A DNA stretch of 64,000 nucleotides from an uncultured beta proteobacterium (GTDB lineage Bacteria; Pseudomonadota; Gammaproteobacteria; Burkholderiales; SG8-41): positions 29,259-93,258 of the forward strand of contig CAIZLW010000082.1 in NCBI GenBank assembly GCA_903933915.1, in the 5' to 3' direction. A program made the translations under genes and the position numbers. Below are positions 24,025-33,134 of this stretch, piece after piece; the stretch's first letter is position 1, and the number at the start of each line of letters is the position of its first letter. The notes beneath the pieces are model-generated. The model saw only the letters and a program-made list of their open reading frames with translations, was not told the DNA's origin and made no database searches.

Positions 24025-25803
24025 ATGACGGACGCCGTCACGCTGGATGGCCTGTTCCGCGAGCGCGTGCGGCGCACGCCGGATCTGGTGGCCTACAAGG
24101 CCTACAACGAGCAACACCGCAACTGGCGCGACTACAGCTGGGCGCAGATCAATCGCCAGGTGGCGCGCTGGCAGGCGGCGCTCGAGAAGGACGGCCTGCA
24201 GCCCGGCGACCGCGTTGGGGTGATGCTGCGCAATTCGCCGGAGTGGGTGATGTTCGATCAGGCCGCACTGGGGCTGGGGCTGGTGGTGGTGCCGCTGTAT
24301 ACCCAGGACCGCGCCGAAAACGTCGCCTACATCGTCAACAATTCAGAATGCAAAGTACTGCTGGTCGAAGGGGACGAGCAATGGCTGGCGCTGCACGATG
24401 TGGCGGGCGAGATGCGCACGGTGGTGCGTTTTCTGACCGTGAACGCAGCGCAGTCTGCGCCCGGCGATGCGCGGCTGAAATGGATCGGCGAATGGCTGCC
24501 CGCTGACGGCGGTGCGACGCGCCACCTGAGCCGGCCCGGCAATACCTTGGCGACCATTGTCTACACCTCCGGCACCACCGGGCGGCCCAAGGGCGTGATG
24601 CTGTCGCACGACAACATCCTGTCCAACACCGCTTCCGCACTGACCGTGCTCGCCACCGGACACGATGACATTTTTATGTCGTTTCTGCCGCTGTCTCATA
24701 CCTTCGAACGCACCTGCGGCTACTACCTGACCGTGATGTCCGGTTCGACGGTGGCCTACGCGCGCTCGATTCCGCAACTGGCCGAGGATTTGCAGACCGT
24801 GCGGCCGACCATGCTGGTTTCAGTGCCGCGCATCTACGAGCGCATCTGGGGCGCGATCCGCGCCAAACTCGAAGAAGGCCCGCCGCTGCGCAAAAAACTG
24901 TTTCTGCTTGCGGCGGACGTCGGTTATGCCCGCTTTGAACATGCCCAGGGCCGCGCGCCGTGGCAGCTCTCGTTCCTGTTGTGGCCGCTGCTCAACAAAC
25001 TGGTCGCGTCCAAGGTGCTGGCGCGTCTGGGCGGGCGACTGCGTTATGCGCTGTCCGGCGGCGCCGCATTGCCACCGGACATCTCGCGCCTGTTCATCGG
25101 GCTGGGCCTGCCGATCCTGCAGGGTTATGGCCTGACTGAAACCAGCCCCATTGCCAGCGCCAACCGTCCCGAAAACAACATCCCCGCCAGCGTCGGCCAG
25201 CCGATACCCGGTGTAGAAGTGAAAATCGGCGACAAGAACGCGGTGATGATCAAGGGGCCCAACGTGATGATGGGCTACTGGAACAACGAGGAAGCCACGC
25301 GTGCGATGATCCAGGCCGACGGCTGGCTCAACTCCGGCGATACCGGCCGCATCGGTGATCAGGGGCATTTGTTCATCACCGGGCGGCTGAAAGAGATCAT
25401 CGTGCTGTCGAATGGCGAGAAAGTGCCGCCCAACGACATGGAAGCGGCGATCATGCGTGATCCGCTGTTCGAGCAGGTCATCCTCCTCGGTGAAGGCAAG
25501 CCGTTCCTGACGGTGATGGCCGTGCTCAACACTGACCGGTGGCGCAAGCTTGCCGGGACGACGGGTATTGATCCCCTTAACGACGCCTTGCTGCGAACCG
25601 AACACGCAGAACAACTGGTCCTGCATCGTGTGTCGGCGCAGATCACCGAGTTTCCGGGTTACGCGCAGGTGCGCCGCGTGACGGCGACGCTGGAGCCGTG
25701 GACTGTGCAGAATGGCCTGATGACGCCGACGATGAAGTTGCGTCGCGCCAAAGTGCTGGAGAAATTCAATGCCGAAATCGATCAGATGTATGCCGGGCAT
25801 TGA
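24025..25803 (+). CDS. Long-chain acyl-CoA ligase (AMP-forming)
   Basis: 592 residues. The adenylation signature YTSGTTGRPKGVMLSHDNI, the motif QGYGLTETSPIASANRP, the ATP-binding GDTGRIGDQGHLFITGRLKEIIVLSNGEKVPP and the late catalytic Lys region are all present. The sequence is of the long FadD/ACSBG type, with an N-terminal VRRTPDLVAYKAYNEQHRNWRDYSW segment. It activates fatty acids to acyl-CoA at the membrane. No clear ribosome-binding site is seen, and the ATG sits behind an AT-rich patch (23984-24010) that contains the recurrent AT motif. Confidence 0.92.
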   Translation: MTDAVTLDGLFRERVRRTPDLVAYKAYNEQHRNWRDYSWAQINRQVARWQAALEKDGLQPGDRVGVMLRNSPEWVMFDQAALGLGLVVVPLYTQDRAENVAYIVNNSECKVLLVEGDEQWLALHDVAGEMRTVVRFLTVNAAQSAPGDARLKWIGEWLPADGGATRHLSRPGNTLATIVYTSGTTGRPKGVMLSHDNILSNTASALTVLATGHDDIFMSFLPLSHTFERTCGYYLTVMSGSTVAYARSIPQLAEDLQTVRPTMLVSVPRIYERIWGAIRAKLEEGPPLRKKLFLLAADVGYARFEHAQGRAPWQLSFLLWPLLNKLVASKVLARLGGRLRYALSGGAALPPDISRLFIGLGLPILQGYGLTETSPIASANRPENNIPASVGQPIPGVEVKIGDKNAVMIKGPNVMMGYWNNEEATRAMIQADGWLNSGDTGRIGDQGHLFITGRLKEIIVLSNGEKVPPNDMEAAIMRDPLFEQVILLGEGKPFLTVMAVLNTDRWRKLAGTTGIDPLNDALLRTEHAEQLVLHRVSAQITEFPGYAQVRRVTATLEPWTVQNGLMTPTMKLRRAKVLEKFNAEIDQMYAGH

Positions 25804-25833
25804 CGGAGCAATTATCAACAATGGAATTCGAAC

Positions 25834-26262
25834 ATGACTGAACAGCAGCAAACGGCGAGCGAGCGGCCTGAAACGACCACCCTGCCGGCAGGCAAGGATC
25901 CGATGCTGCGCGTCATCCCGATGCCGGCGGACGCCAACTACACCGGCGACATCTTCGGCGGCTGGATCATGTCCCAGGTCGATCTCGCCGGCAGCGTTCC
26001 GGCGATGCGCCTGGCCAAAGGGCGCGTGGCGACCATCGCGGTGAACTCGTTTGTGTTCAAGCAACCGGTGTTTGTCGGGGATCTGGTCAGTTTTTATGCT
26101 GAAGTCATCAAGGTCGGCCGCACGTCGATCACGGTTGACGTCACGGTGTATGCGCAGCGGCGAGCCGCACGCGAGGAATGCGTGCGGGTGACCGAGGCGG
26201 TGCTGACCTATGTTGCAGTGGACGCCAACCGGCGTCCACGTGTGGTATCGGAGCAACAGTAA
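25834..26262 (+). CDS. YciA-like acyl-CoA thioesterase (hotdog fold)
   Basis: 142 residues. The hotdog helix motif NYTGDIFGGWIMSQVDLAGS is intact, with the family's Asp in the first half, and NSFVFKQPVFVGDLVSFYAEVIKVGRTSI follows. YciA-type enzymes hydrolyse many acyl-CoAs in the cytosol. It lies 30 bp after the acyl-CoA ligase and probably balances the acyl-CoA pool in this fatty-acid cluster. The Q-rich N-terminal tail (TEQQQTASERPETT) is not conserved. Confidence 0.9.
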   Translation: MTEQQQTASERPETTTLPAGKDPMLRVIPMPADANYTGDIFGGWIMSQVDLAGSVPAMRLAKGRVATIAVNSFVFKQPVFVGDLVSFYAEVIKVGRTSITVDVTVYAQRRAAREECVRVTEAVLTYVAVDANRRPRVVSEQQ

Positions 26263-26312
26263 CCGCGCTTCTGCAGACGCACAATTTGCGCCGGGGTAAG
26301 ATTGCCGCAAAA

Positions 26313-26341
26313 TTGCAGCATTGAAATTGTAGTATTAGATT
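26313..26341 (+). promoter_or_regulatory. Putative promoter for fadL
   Basis: TTGCAG and TAGATT are spaced 17 bp apart, giving a start about 50 bp before the fadL ATG. The ribosome-binding site GAGGGG follows. Motif-only prediction. Confidence 0.3.
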
Positions 26342-26392
26342 TTCAGCACTAAACTGAAACGATAATTAACGCAGTCCGGAGTGAGGGGGATC

Positions 26393-27658
26393 ATGGTCAA
26401 GTTGAACAAGCGTTTGTCTTCTGTGGCAGTGGCCATTGCGCTTGCCAGCATGGCGTCTACGGCAGGTGCTGGCGGTTTCGGCATCGGCACCCAAAGCGGC
26501 AGCGGCACCGGCAATGCCTTTGCCGGCGGCGCTGCGGTGGCCGATGATGCCAGCGTGGCATGGTCCAATCCGGCGGCGATGACAGCACTGCCTGCGGGCA
26601 AGCAGATCACCGGCGCTGCACACATTCTGGTGCCATCGTTCAAGTTCACCAACACCGGTTCGACCGGCGTGTATGCCGCACCTGGCACGGGCGAGGGTGG
26701 CGACGGCGGCAGCCTTGCAGTGGTGCCGAACTTTTACTATACGATGGACATTGATCCGAAACTGCGTTTCGGTTTTGCCGTCAACGTCCCATTCGGTCTG
26801 TCAACCGAATGGGATCCGGGCTGGCGCGGCCAGATCGTCGCGCTGGAGTCGGCGATCAAGACCATCAACCTGAATCCTTCGCTCGCCTACAAGGTCAGCG
26901 ACAAGGTGTCGATCGGTGGCGGTATCAGCCTGCAGAAAATTGAGGCCAAGCTGACGCGGTTCACGGGAGCGGGTGCTACCGGCAACGTCGCGATGGAAGC
27001 GGAGGACATTGGCTTCGGCTTCAATCTGGGCTACTTCATGCAGGCCACGCCATCCACTCGGATCGGTGCAACCTATCGTTCGCAGGTTGCCTACCACCTC
27101 GAAGGCACAGCGGTATTTTCAGGGCCGGCGGGTGCTGCGGCGAGCGGCAACGTTCGTGCTGACCTGAGAGTGCCGGATTCCACGTCGTTGAGCATTTTCA
27201 GTGCCATTGACTCGAAGTGGGAGGTCATGGCGGACATGACTTATACCGGCTGGAGCAACGTCAAACGTCTGGATGTCGTCCGTACCTCGGGTCCTGCAGC
27301 AGGCGCTGTGCTGACCACCGAAGTGTTCAACTGGAAGGACACCCTGCGCCTTGGCGTCGGCGCCAATTACAAGATGAACGACCAGACCAAACTGCGTTTC
27401 GGTCTTGCATTTGATCCGACGCCCAGCAACGATATCGATCGTACGGCGCGTCTGCCCGACCAAGACCGCACCTGGGTGGCCTTTGGCGTGCAGTACAAGC
27501 CCACAAAAGAAGGTACGGTTGAGGTCGGTTACGCGCACGAGTTCGTGAAGGATTCAACGATCAGCGCAACACCACTGGCACCGGCAGGGGGGCGACTTAA
27601 CGGCACATTCAACAGCAAAGCCGACATCCTGTCGGTGCAGTACTCGCACCGCTTCTAA
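26393..27658 (+). CDS. fadL: FadL/OmpP1-family outer-membrane fatty acid transporter
   Basis: About 421 residues. The signal peptide ends near TAGAGGFGIGTQSG, followed by the N-terminal hatch segment ASVAWSNPAAMTALPAGKQI typical of FadL (NPA motif). Amphipathic beta strands follow, ending in an aromatic C-terminus (VQYSHRF) that signals outer-membrane assembly. It imports long-chain fatty acids or other hydrophobic compounds. The ORF track starts 4 codons early; the ATG at 26393 follows GAGGGG. A strong terminator lies 20 bp after the stop. Confidence 0.93.
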   Translation: MVKLNKRLSSVAVAIALASMASTAGAGGFGIGTQSGSGTGNAFAGGAAVADDASVAWSNPAAMTALPAGKQITGAAHILVPSFKFTNTGSTGVYAAPGTGEGGDGGSLAVVPNFYYTMDIDPKLRFGFAVNVPFGLSTEWDPGWRGQIVALESAIKTINLNPSLAYKVSDKVSIGGGISLQKIEAKLTRFTGAGATGNVAMEAEDIGFGFNLGYFMQATPSTRIGATYRSQVAYHLEGTAVFSGPAGAAASGNVRADLRVPDSTSLSIFSAIDSKWEVMADMTYTGWSNVKRLDVVRTSGPAAGAVLTTEVFNWKDTLRLGVGANYKMNDQTKLRFGLAFDPTPSNDIDRTARLPDQDRTWVAFGVQYKPTKEGTVEVGYAHEFVKDSTISATPLAPAGGRLNGTFNSKADILSVQYSHRF

Positions 27659-27677
27659 CGCAACGCAGCACGATGCG

Positions 27678-27703
27678 GGGCGGCCTGCGGGCCGCCCTTT
27701 TTT
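27678..27703 (+). terminator. Rho-independent terminator after fadL
   Basis: GGGCGGC and GCCGCCC form a 7-bp GC stem with a 6-nt loop, followed by six Ts. Confidence 0.85.
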
Positions 27704-27774
27704 CGACCACTGCGCAGACGCGACGCACAGGATGCACGTGCTAGAATCGTTGCACGCATCAAGGAGCCCCATTC

Positions 27775-30264
27775 ATGTCCCAACCCCCCCTCGTGGTGCG
27801 CAAGGTCGCCGTTCTCGGCGCCGGCGTGATGGGTGCGCAGATTGCCGCCCACCTGATCAATGCACGTGTCCCGGTCATGCTCTTCGAGTTGGCGGCGAAG
27901 GAGGGTGACCCCAACGGCAATGTGCTCAAGGCCATTGCCAATCTGAAGAAGCTGGAGCCGTCGCCGCTGGCGACCAAAGACTGCGCCGACCAGATCGAGC
28001 CGGCCAATTACGACCAGCACCTTGAAGCACTGCGCGACTGCGACATCGTCATCGAGGCGATTTCCGAACGCATGGACTGGAAGGCCGACCTCTACCGCAA
28101 GGTCGCGCCCTATCTTGGCGAACACACCATCTTCGCCAGCAATACCTCGGGCCTGTCGATCAACCGCCTGGCGGCGTCTTTTCCCGAGCAGCAGCGTCCG
28201 CGTTTTTGCGGCGTGCATTTTTTCAACCCGCCGCGTTACATGCACCTGGTCGAACTCATCGCCTGCGACGGCACCGAGGCCGGCATTCTGGATGAACTGG
28301 AGCGCTTTCTCGTCACCACGCTGGGCAAGGGTGTGGTGCGCGCCAAGGACACGCCGAATTTCATCGCCAACCGCGTCGGCGTGTTTTCGATGCTGGCGAC
28401 TATCCATCACGCCGAACGCCTGGGCATCGGCTTCGATACCGTCGATGCGCTCACCGGATCACTGATCGGGCGGCCGCGCAGCGCAACCTTCCGTACCGCC
28501 GACGTCGTCGGCCTCGATACCTTCGCCCATGTCGTGCACACCATGCGCGACACCCTGCCGGATGACCCGTGGCACCAGTATTACGGCGTGCCGGCGTGGC
28601 TGCAGGCGCTGATCGACCAGGGCGCGCTGGGCCAGAAATCGCGCAAGGGCGTGTACCAGAAGGTCGGCCGCGACATCCACGTGCTCGATCTGAAGTCCGG
28701 CGCTTACCGCAACGCCGATGGCCAGGCCGACGAGGCTGTCGTCGAAATCCTCAAAAACAAAAACGTCGCCGAACGTTTCGCCCAGCTGCATGCCTCGACG
28801 CATCCGCAGGCGCAGTTCATCTGGTCGATTTTCCGCGACAGCTTCCATTACTGCGCGCTGCATCTCGCGTCGATTGCGCACAACGCGCGCGACCTTGATT
28901 TTGCGATCCGCTGGGGCTTCGGCTGGGATATCGGCCCGTTTGAAATCTGGCAGTCGGCCGGCTGGCGGCAGATCACTGACTGGATTGTTGAAGACATCGC
29001 CGCCGGCCGCACCATGGTCAATGCACCGTTGCCGGCCTGGGCGCTGAATCCCTCGCGTGCCGGTGTGCACCGGCCCGACGGTTCCTTTGCGCCGGTGCCG
29101 GATGCCTATCAGCCGCGCTCGGCGCTGCCGGTGTACCGCCGCCAGCCTTTCCCGGACAAGCTGGTGGGCGAGGAGCGGCGTTATGGCTCGACCATTTTTG
29201 AAACCGACGGCGTGCGCTGCTGGCACAACGGCGACGACATTGCCATTGTCAGTTTCAAAAGCCGCATGCACACCATCGGTGATGAGGTGCTGGAAGGTGT
29301 GCAGCAAGCCATTGCAGAAGCTGAACGCAATTACGCGGGGCTGGTGATCTGGCAGACCGAGGCGCCGTTTTCGGTCGGCGCCAACCTGAAAAAGACGCCC
29401 GCGGGCGGTGGCGAAAAACGCGCCGCGCCCACGGCGCTGGGCAAGCTGTTCAAAAACGTCAAACGTGAAGCCGAGTCACTGGCGCTGAAGGCGGCGCGGC
29501 AGATCGGTGTTGCCGATCAATTGATGGCCGGCAAGCTGGCTGAAGTCGAGCACCTCGTCGAACAGTTCCAGGTAACGACGCAGATGCTCAAGTACTCGAT
29601 GGTGCCGACGGTGGCCGCTGTAGATGGTCTCGCGCTGGGCGGCGGCTGCGAGTTCATCATGCATTGCGACCGCGCGGTGGCGACACTGGAGAGCTATATT
29701 GGCCTCGTGGAAGTCGGCGTTGGCCTGTTGCCCGCCGGCGGCGGCTGCAAGGAGTTCGCGATGCGCGCTGCGGCGGAAGCCAAGGGCGGCGACATCTCAC
29801 CCTTCCTGCAGAAATACTTCAAGGCGGTGGCGATGGCTGAAGTCAGTCGCAGCGCCGAACATGCGCGCGAGATCGGCTATCTGCGCCCGACCGACCGCGT
29901 GGTGATGAACCGTTTTGAATTGCTCGAAATCGCCAAATCCGAGGCGCGGGCGATGGCGGCAGCCGGTTACCGGCCGCCGATGCGCGCCAAGGCGATTCCG
30001 GTGCTGGGTCGCAGTGGCATCGCGACCATCCGCGCCTTTGTCGAGAATATGTATGCCGGCGGTTATATCTCCGAGCACGATCGACTGATTGCCGGCAAGG
30101 TCGCCACCATCATGTGCGGGGGCGATGTCGAGGCCGGCAGCCTGGTCGATGAGCAATGGCTGCTCGATCTCGAACTGCAGCATTTCATGGAACTGATGGC
30201 GACCGAAAAGACGCAGGCGCGCATCGAGCACATGCTTAAAAACGGCAAACCCCTAAGGAATTGA
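27775..30264 (+). CDS. FadN-type 3-hydroxyacyl-CoA dehydrogenase/enoyl-CoA hydratase
   Basis: 829 residues. The 3-hydroxyacyl-CoA dehydrogenase domain comes first: the NAD site VRKVAVLGAGVMGAQIAAHLINA, FASNTSGLSINRLA, GVHFFNPPRYMHLVELI and TPNFIANRVG. The crotonase domain is C-terminal (FSVGANLKK, VAAVDGLALGGGCEFIMHCDRAVA, LVEVGVGLLPAGGGCKE). This order is the reverse of E. coli FadB and matches Bacillus FadN-type proteins. It would carry out hydration and the second oxidation of beta-oxidation. A good AAGGAG site precedes the ATG, and the thiolase follows 15 bp later, so the two probably form one operon and complex. Confidence 0.93.
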   Translation: MSQPPLVVRKVAVLGAGVMGAQIAAHLINARVPVMLFELAAKEGDPNGNVLKAIANLKKLEPSPLATKDCADQIEPANYDQHLEALRDCDIVIEAISERMDWKADLYRKVAPYLGEHTIFASNTSGLSINRLAASFPEQQRPRFCGVHFFNPPRYMHLVELIACDGTEAGILDELERFLVTTLGKGVVRAKDTPNFIANRVGVFSMLATIHHAERLGIGFDTVDALTGSLIGRPRSATFRTADVVGLDTFAHVVHTMRDTLPDDPWHQYYGVPAWLQALIDQGALGQKSRKGVYQKVGRDIHVLDLKSGAYRNADGQADEAVVEILKNKNVAERFAQLHASTHPQAQFIWSIFRDSFHYCALHLASIAHNARDLDFAIRWGFGWDIGPFEIWQSAGWRQITDWIVEDIAAGRTMVNAPLPAWALNPSRAGVHRPDGSFAPVPDAYQPRSALPVYRRQPFPDKLVGEERRYGSTIFETDGVRCWHNGDDIAIVSFKSRMHTIGDEVLEGVQQAIAEAERNYAGLVIWQTEAPFSVGANLKKTPAGGGEKRAAPTALGKLFKNVKREAESLALKAARQIGVADQLMAGKLAEVEHLVEQFQVTTQMLKYSMVPTVAAVDGLALGGGCEFIMHCDRAVATLESYIGLVEVGVGLLPAGGGCKEFAMRAAAEAKGGDISPFLQKYFKAVAMAEVSRSAEHAREIGYLRPTDRVVMNRFELLEIAKSEARAMAAAGYRPPMRAKAIPVLGRSGIATIRAFVENMYAGGYISEHDRLIAGKVATIMCGGDVEAGSLVDEQWLLDLELQHFMELMATEKTQARIEHMLKNGKPLRN

Positions 30265-30279
30265 GATGAGGGAACTGAC

Positions 30280-31479
30280 ATGAGCAAATCCCTGCAGGAC
30301 GCCTATATCGTCGCCGCAACCCGTTCTCCGGTGGGCAAGGCGCCGCGCGGCATGCTCAAAAACGTGCGGCCCGATGATCTGCTGGCGCATGTGCTGAAAA
30401 GCGCGGTGGCGCAGTGCCCGGGGCTGGATCTCAATGAAGTCGGCGATGTGATCGTCGGCTGTGCGATGCCGGAGGGCGAGCAGGGCATGAACGTCGCCCG
30501 CATTGGCCTGCTGCTCGCGGGTTTTCCCGACACTGTGCCGGGCATGACGCTTAATCGCTTCTGTTCATCGGGGCTGCAGGCCGTGGCCGATGCCGCTGCG
30601 CGCATCCGACTCGGCGAAGCCGATGTGATGATCGCTGCCGGCACCGAGAGCATGAGCATGGTGCCGATGGGCGGCAACAAGCCGAGCTTCAGCCCTTCGG
30701 TGTTTGCCAGGAATGAAAACGTCGCCATCGCTTATGGCATGGGCATCACCGCCGAACGTGTGGCTGCGCAATGGAAAATCAGTCGTGAAGACCAGGACCT
30801 GTTTGCCGCGGAAAGTCACCGCCGTGCGGTATGGGCGACCGATGGTGGCGAATTCAAAAACGAGATCACGCCGTACGACATCAATGACCGTCTGCCCGAT
30901 CTGAAGACGCGGGAAATCACCGTCAAGACCCGGCGTGCTGATCAGGACGAGGGTCCTCGCCGTGATACTTCCGTCGAAGCGCTGGCCAAACTGAAGCCGG
31001 CGTTCGCCGCCAAGGGCAGCGTCACCGCGGGTAACAGTTCGCAGATGTCGGATGGCGCGGGTGCCGTGGTGCTGATGAGCGAGGCTGCGGTGAAACGTTA
31101 CAACCTCAAGCCACTGGGCCGCTTTGTCGGTTATGCGGTGGCGGGCGTGCCACCGGACGTGATGGGTATCGGTCCGGTGAAGGCCATCCCCAAGGTTTTG
31201 CAGCAGGCGGGGCTCAGCCAGTCACAGCTCGACTGGATCGAACTCAATGAAGCCTTTGCCGCACAGTCGCTGGCAGTGATCCGCGAACTCGGGCTCGATC
31301 CGGCGAAGGTCAATCCGCTGGGCGGCGCGATTGCGCTGGGCCATCCGTTGGGTGCGACCGGTGCGATCCGCGTCGCGACATTGCTGCACGGCCTGCGCCG
31401 TCACAACAAGAAATACGGCATGGTGACGATGTGCATCGGCACCGGCATGGGTGCTGCAGGGGTGTTTGAATCCTTGTAA
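30280..31479 (+). CDS. Acetyl-CoA C-acyltransferase (thiolase)
   Basis: 399 residues. The nucleophile Cys lies in [12 protein letters not shown] near residue 90; the C-terminal catalytic residues are in [18 protein letters not shown] (His) and [14 protein letters not shown] (Cys). Length and motifs fit FadA-type 3-ketoacyl-CoA thiolase, releasing acetyl-CoA in the last beta-oxidation step. It is encoded right after the FadN-type enzyme, as in the fadNA order of Gram-positive and many proteobacterial operons. Confidence 0.95.
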   Translation: MSKSLQDAYIVAATRSPVGKAPRGMLKNVRPDDLLAHVLKSAVAQCPGLDLNEVGDVIVGCAMPEGEQGMNVARIGLLLAGFPDTVPGMTLNRFCSSGLQAVADAAARIRLGEADVMIAAGTESMSMVPMGGNKPSFSPSVFARNENVAIAYGMGITAERVAAQWKISREDQDLFAAESHRRAVWATDGGEFKNEITPYDINDRLPDLKTREITVKTRRADQDEGPRRDTSVEALAKLKPAFAAKGSVTAGNSSQMSDGAGAVVLMSEAAVKRYNLKPLGRFVGYAVAGVPPDVMGIGPVKAIPKVLQQAGLSQSQLDWIELNEAFAAQSLAVIRELGLDPAKVNPLGGAIALGHPLGATGAIRVATLLHGLRRHNKKYGMVTMCIGTGMGAAGVFESL

Positions 31480-31480
31480 A

Positions 31481-31503
31481 AAGTTATTTTAAAACAATAA
31501 CTT
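31481..31503. repeat. AT-rich inverted repeat after the thiolase gene
   Basis: AAGTTATT and AATAACTT are perfect 8-bp arms around a 7-nt loop, in a 59-bp gap between the convergent thiolase and EAL genes. It contains AAAACAATAACTTAT, shared exactly with the element at 40356-40370. It could be a weak terminator or a protein-binding site. Confidence 0.7.
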
Positions 31504-31538
31504 ATAAGGAATCCCCGCGTGGGGCGGGACTTTCGCGA

Positions 31539-33077
31539 TCAGGCTTTTTGATCCAGCGTCTTGCTGATCGGACCGGGGCGGTCAATGCCAAAGCCCTGGG
31601 CGTAATCAATCCCGGCTTCCTTCAGTGCCGCCAGCGTTTTGTCATCTTCGACAAATTCTGCGATGGTGTGCACGCCGAGTTTTTCGCAGACCCCGACGAT
31701 GGCTTTGAGTTTGTTCATCATCATCGGCGTCTTGAACAGGTTCTGGATCAACACGCCGTCGATCTTGATGAAATCAACGGTCAGTCCGCTCAGGTGCGCA
31801 AACGACAGTTTGATGCTGCCGAAAGAGTCCACTGTAAAGCGGCACCCCACCGGTTTCAGCGCGGCGATAAAACTCGCGACGTTGTCATGGTGGGCGATGG
31901 TGTCGAGTTCGCCGATTTCGAAGCACAGTTGTGATGCCGGGAAACCGCTGCGTTGCAGTTCGGTGCGCACATAACGCGCGAACTCCATGTCGCCGACCGA
32001 ACTCTCGGACAGATTGACGCAGTACATCGGGATGTCCCAGTCCGGATGGTGCCGCTTCTGTTGCATCGACCAGCCGAGCACGGTGCGGATCACCCAGCGG
32101 TCGATGTCTTCGGTGAGGCCGTAACGTTCCGCCACCGGTATGAATCCGCCGGGCGGCAGCAGGTTGTCTTCCTCTTCCTTGAGCCGGAGCAGGATTTCGT
32201 AGCAGCCGTGGTCAAAAGGTAGCGGCTTCAGCGGCAGGATTTTCTGCGCGAACAGGATGAATTCGTCGTGTTCAATCGCCCGGATCAGCTTGCTGCGCGG
32301 ATCGTCACCGCCCATCAGGTGATCGCCGATGGCATGCAGATACATGGTCTCGCCGGTGTCGCTGGTGATCGCGGCGTAAGGGTCGGCGTGCTTACCTTGG
32401 CTCTCGGTGCTGCCTTCGGCAGGGGTGGCCGACGCGGCCACCAGAGCGTTCATCGACAGCATCACCATGTAGAAGCCGAGCGGGTGGTCGGTGCCGGCGG
32501 GATGCGGCACATGTTTGACCCGGTAGTGTTCGCCGTTCGGCCAGTGGATATGGTATTCGACCTTGGTGCCGGTCAGTGCTTCCCGGCAATGCGGCAGGAT
32601 TTCCATGTATTGCGAGCTGACAACATCGCGCAGCAACTGGTTCTCGATGCGCACCTCGGGGATGCGCGTCAGGGTTTTGGCGGCGGTGTTGTGCTCATGG
32701 ATGCGCAGGTCGCGATCGACAAACATGATCGGCGAGGGCATCAGGTCGAAGACCATCCGCATGCGGGTGTCGGTAGCGCGCATGGCGTCTTCGGCGATCT
32801 TGCGCCGCGCGGCTTCGCGTTTGATATCCTCGCGTGCACGCTCCAGTTGCGTGGTGCGGCGGATGATCAGCCATTCCGCCTTGGATGCCTGGCTTGCCAT
32901 CGACAGTACCGCGGCGAACAGGATGCCGCCGAGGAAGGCCAGCCACTGCAGGTCGAACAGCGTGAAGTAGATGGTCGCAATGACCATCAGGCCTAGCGTC
33001 AGCGTGAGCAGCACCGACAGCATGGTTTTCACCCGGCGCTTACCAAGGAACAATGACAGTTTGAACAGGAATTTCAT
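31539..33077 (-). CDS. Membrane PAS-EAL protein with altered EAL active site
   Basis: 512 residues. Two N-terminal helices (TMLSVLLTLTLGLMVIATIYF; LAFLGGILFAAVLSMAS), a coiled-coil linker, a PAS domain (RMVFDLMPSPIMFVDRDLRIHEHN) and a C-terminal EAL domain. The EAL residues are partly kept: YEILLRL (E-x-L), YCVNLS, CFEIGE, VDFIKID and IAEFVED. The usual DDFG(T/S)G loop reads VDSFGSI, so the second Asp of the metal pair is Ser. It may therefore be a c-di-GMP receptor or an inactive scaffold rather than a phosphodiesterase. It lies inside the fatty-acid island, downstream of and on the same strand as ETF-QO. Confidence 0.88.
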   Translation of the reverse strand: MKFLFKLSLFLGKRRVKTMLSVLLTLTLGLMVIATIYFTLFDLQWLAFLGGILFAAVLSMASQASKAEWLIIRRTTQLERAREDIKREAARRKIAEDAMRATDTRMRMVFDLMPSPIMFVDRDLRIHEHNTAAKTLTRIPEVRIENQLLRDVVSSQYMEILPHCREALTGTKVEYHIHWPNGEHYRVKHVPHPAGTDHPLGFYMVMLSMNALVAASATPAEGSTESQGKHADPYAAITSDTGETMYLHAIGDHLMGGDDPRSKLIRAIEHDEFILFAQKILPLKPLPFDHGCYEILLRLKEEEDNLLPPGGFIPVAERYGLTEDIDRWVIRTVLGWSMQQKRHHPDWDIPMYCVNLSESSVGDMEFARYVRTELQRSGFPASQLCFEIGELDTIAHHDNVASFIAALKPVGCRFTVDSFGSIKLSFAHLSGLTVDFIKIDGVLIQNLFKTPMMMNKLKAIVGVCEKLGVHTIAEFVEDDKTLAALKEAGIDYAQGFGIDRPGPISKTLDQKA

Positions 33078-33134
33078 CCCGCCCCTGGCTCCATGTGCAT
33101 GGGGCCGCCCGTGCCGCTGGCGGCCGTTGTTGCG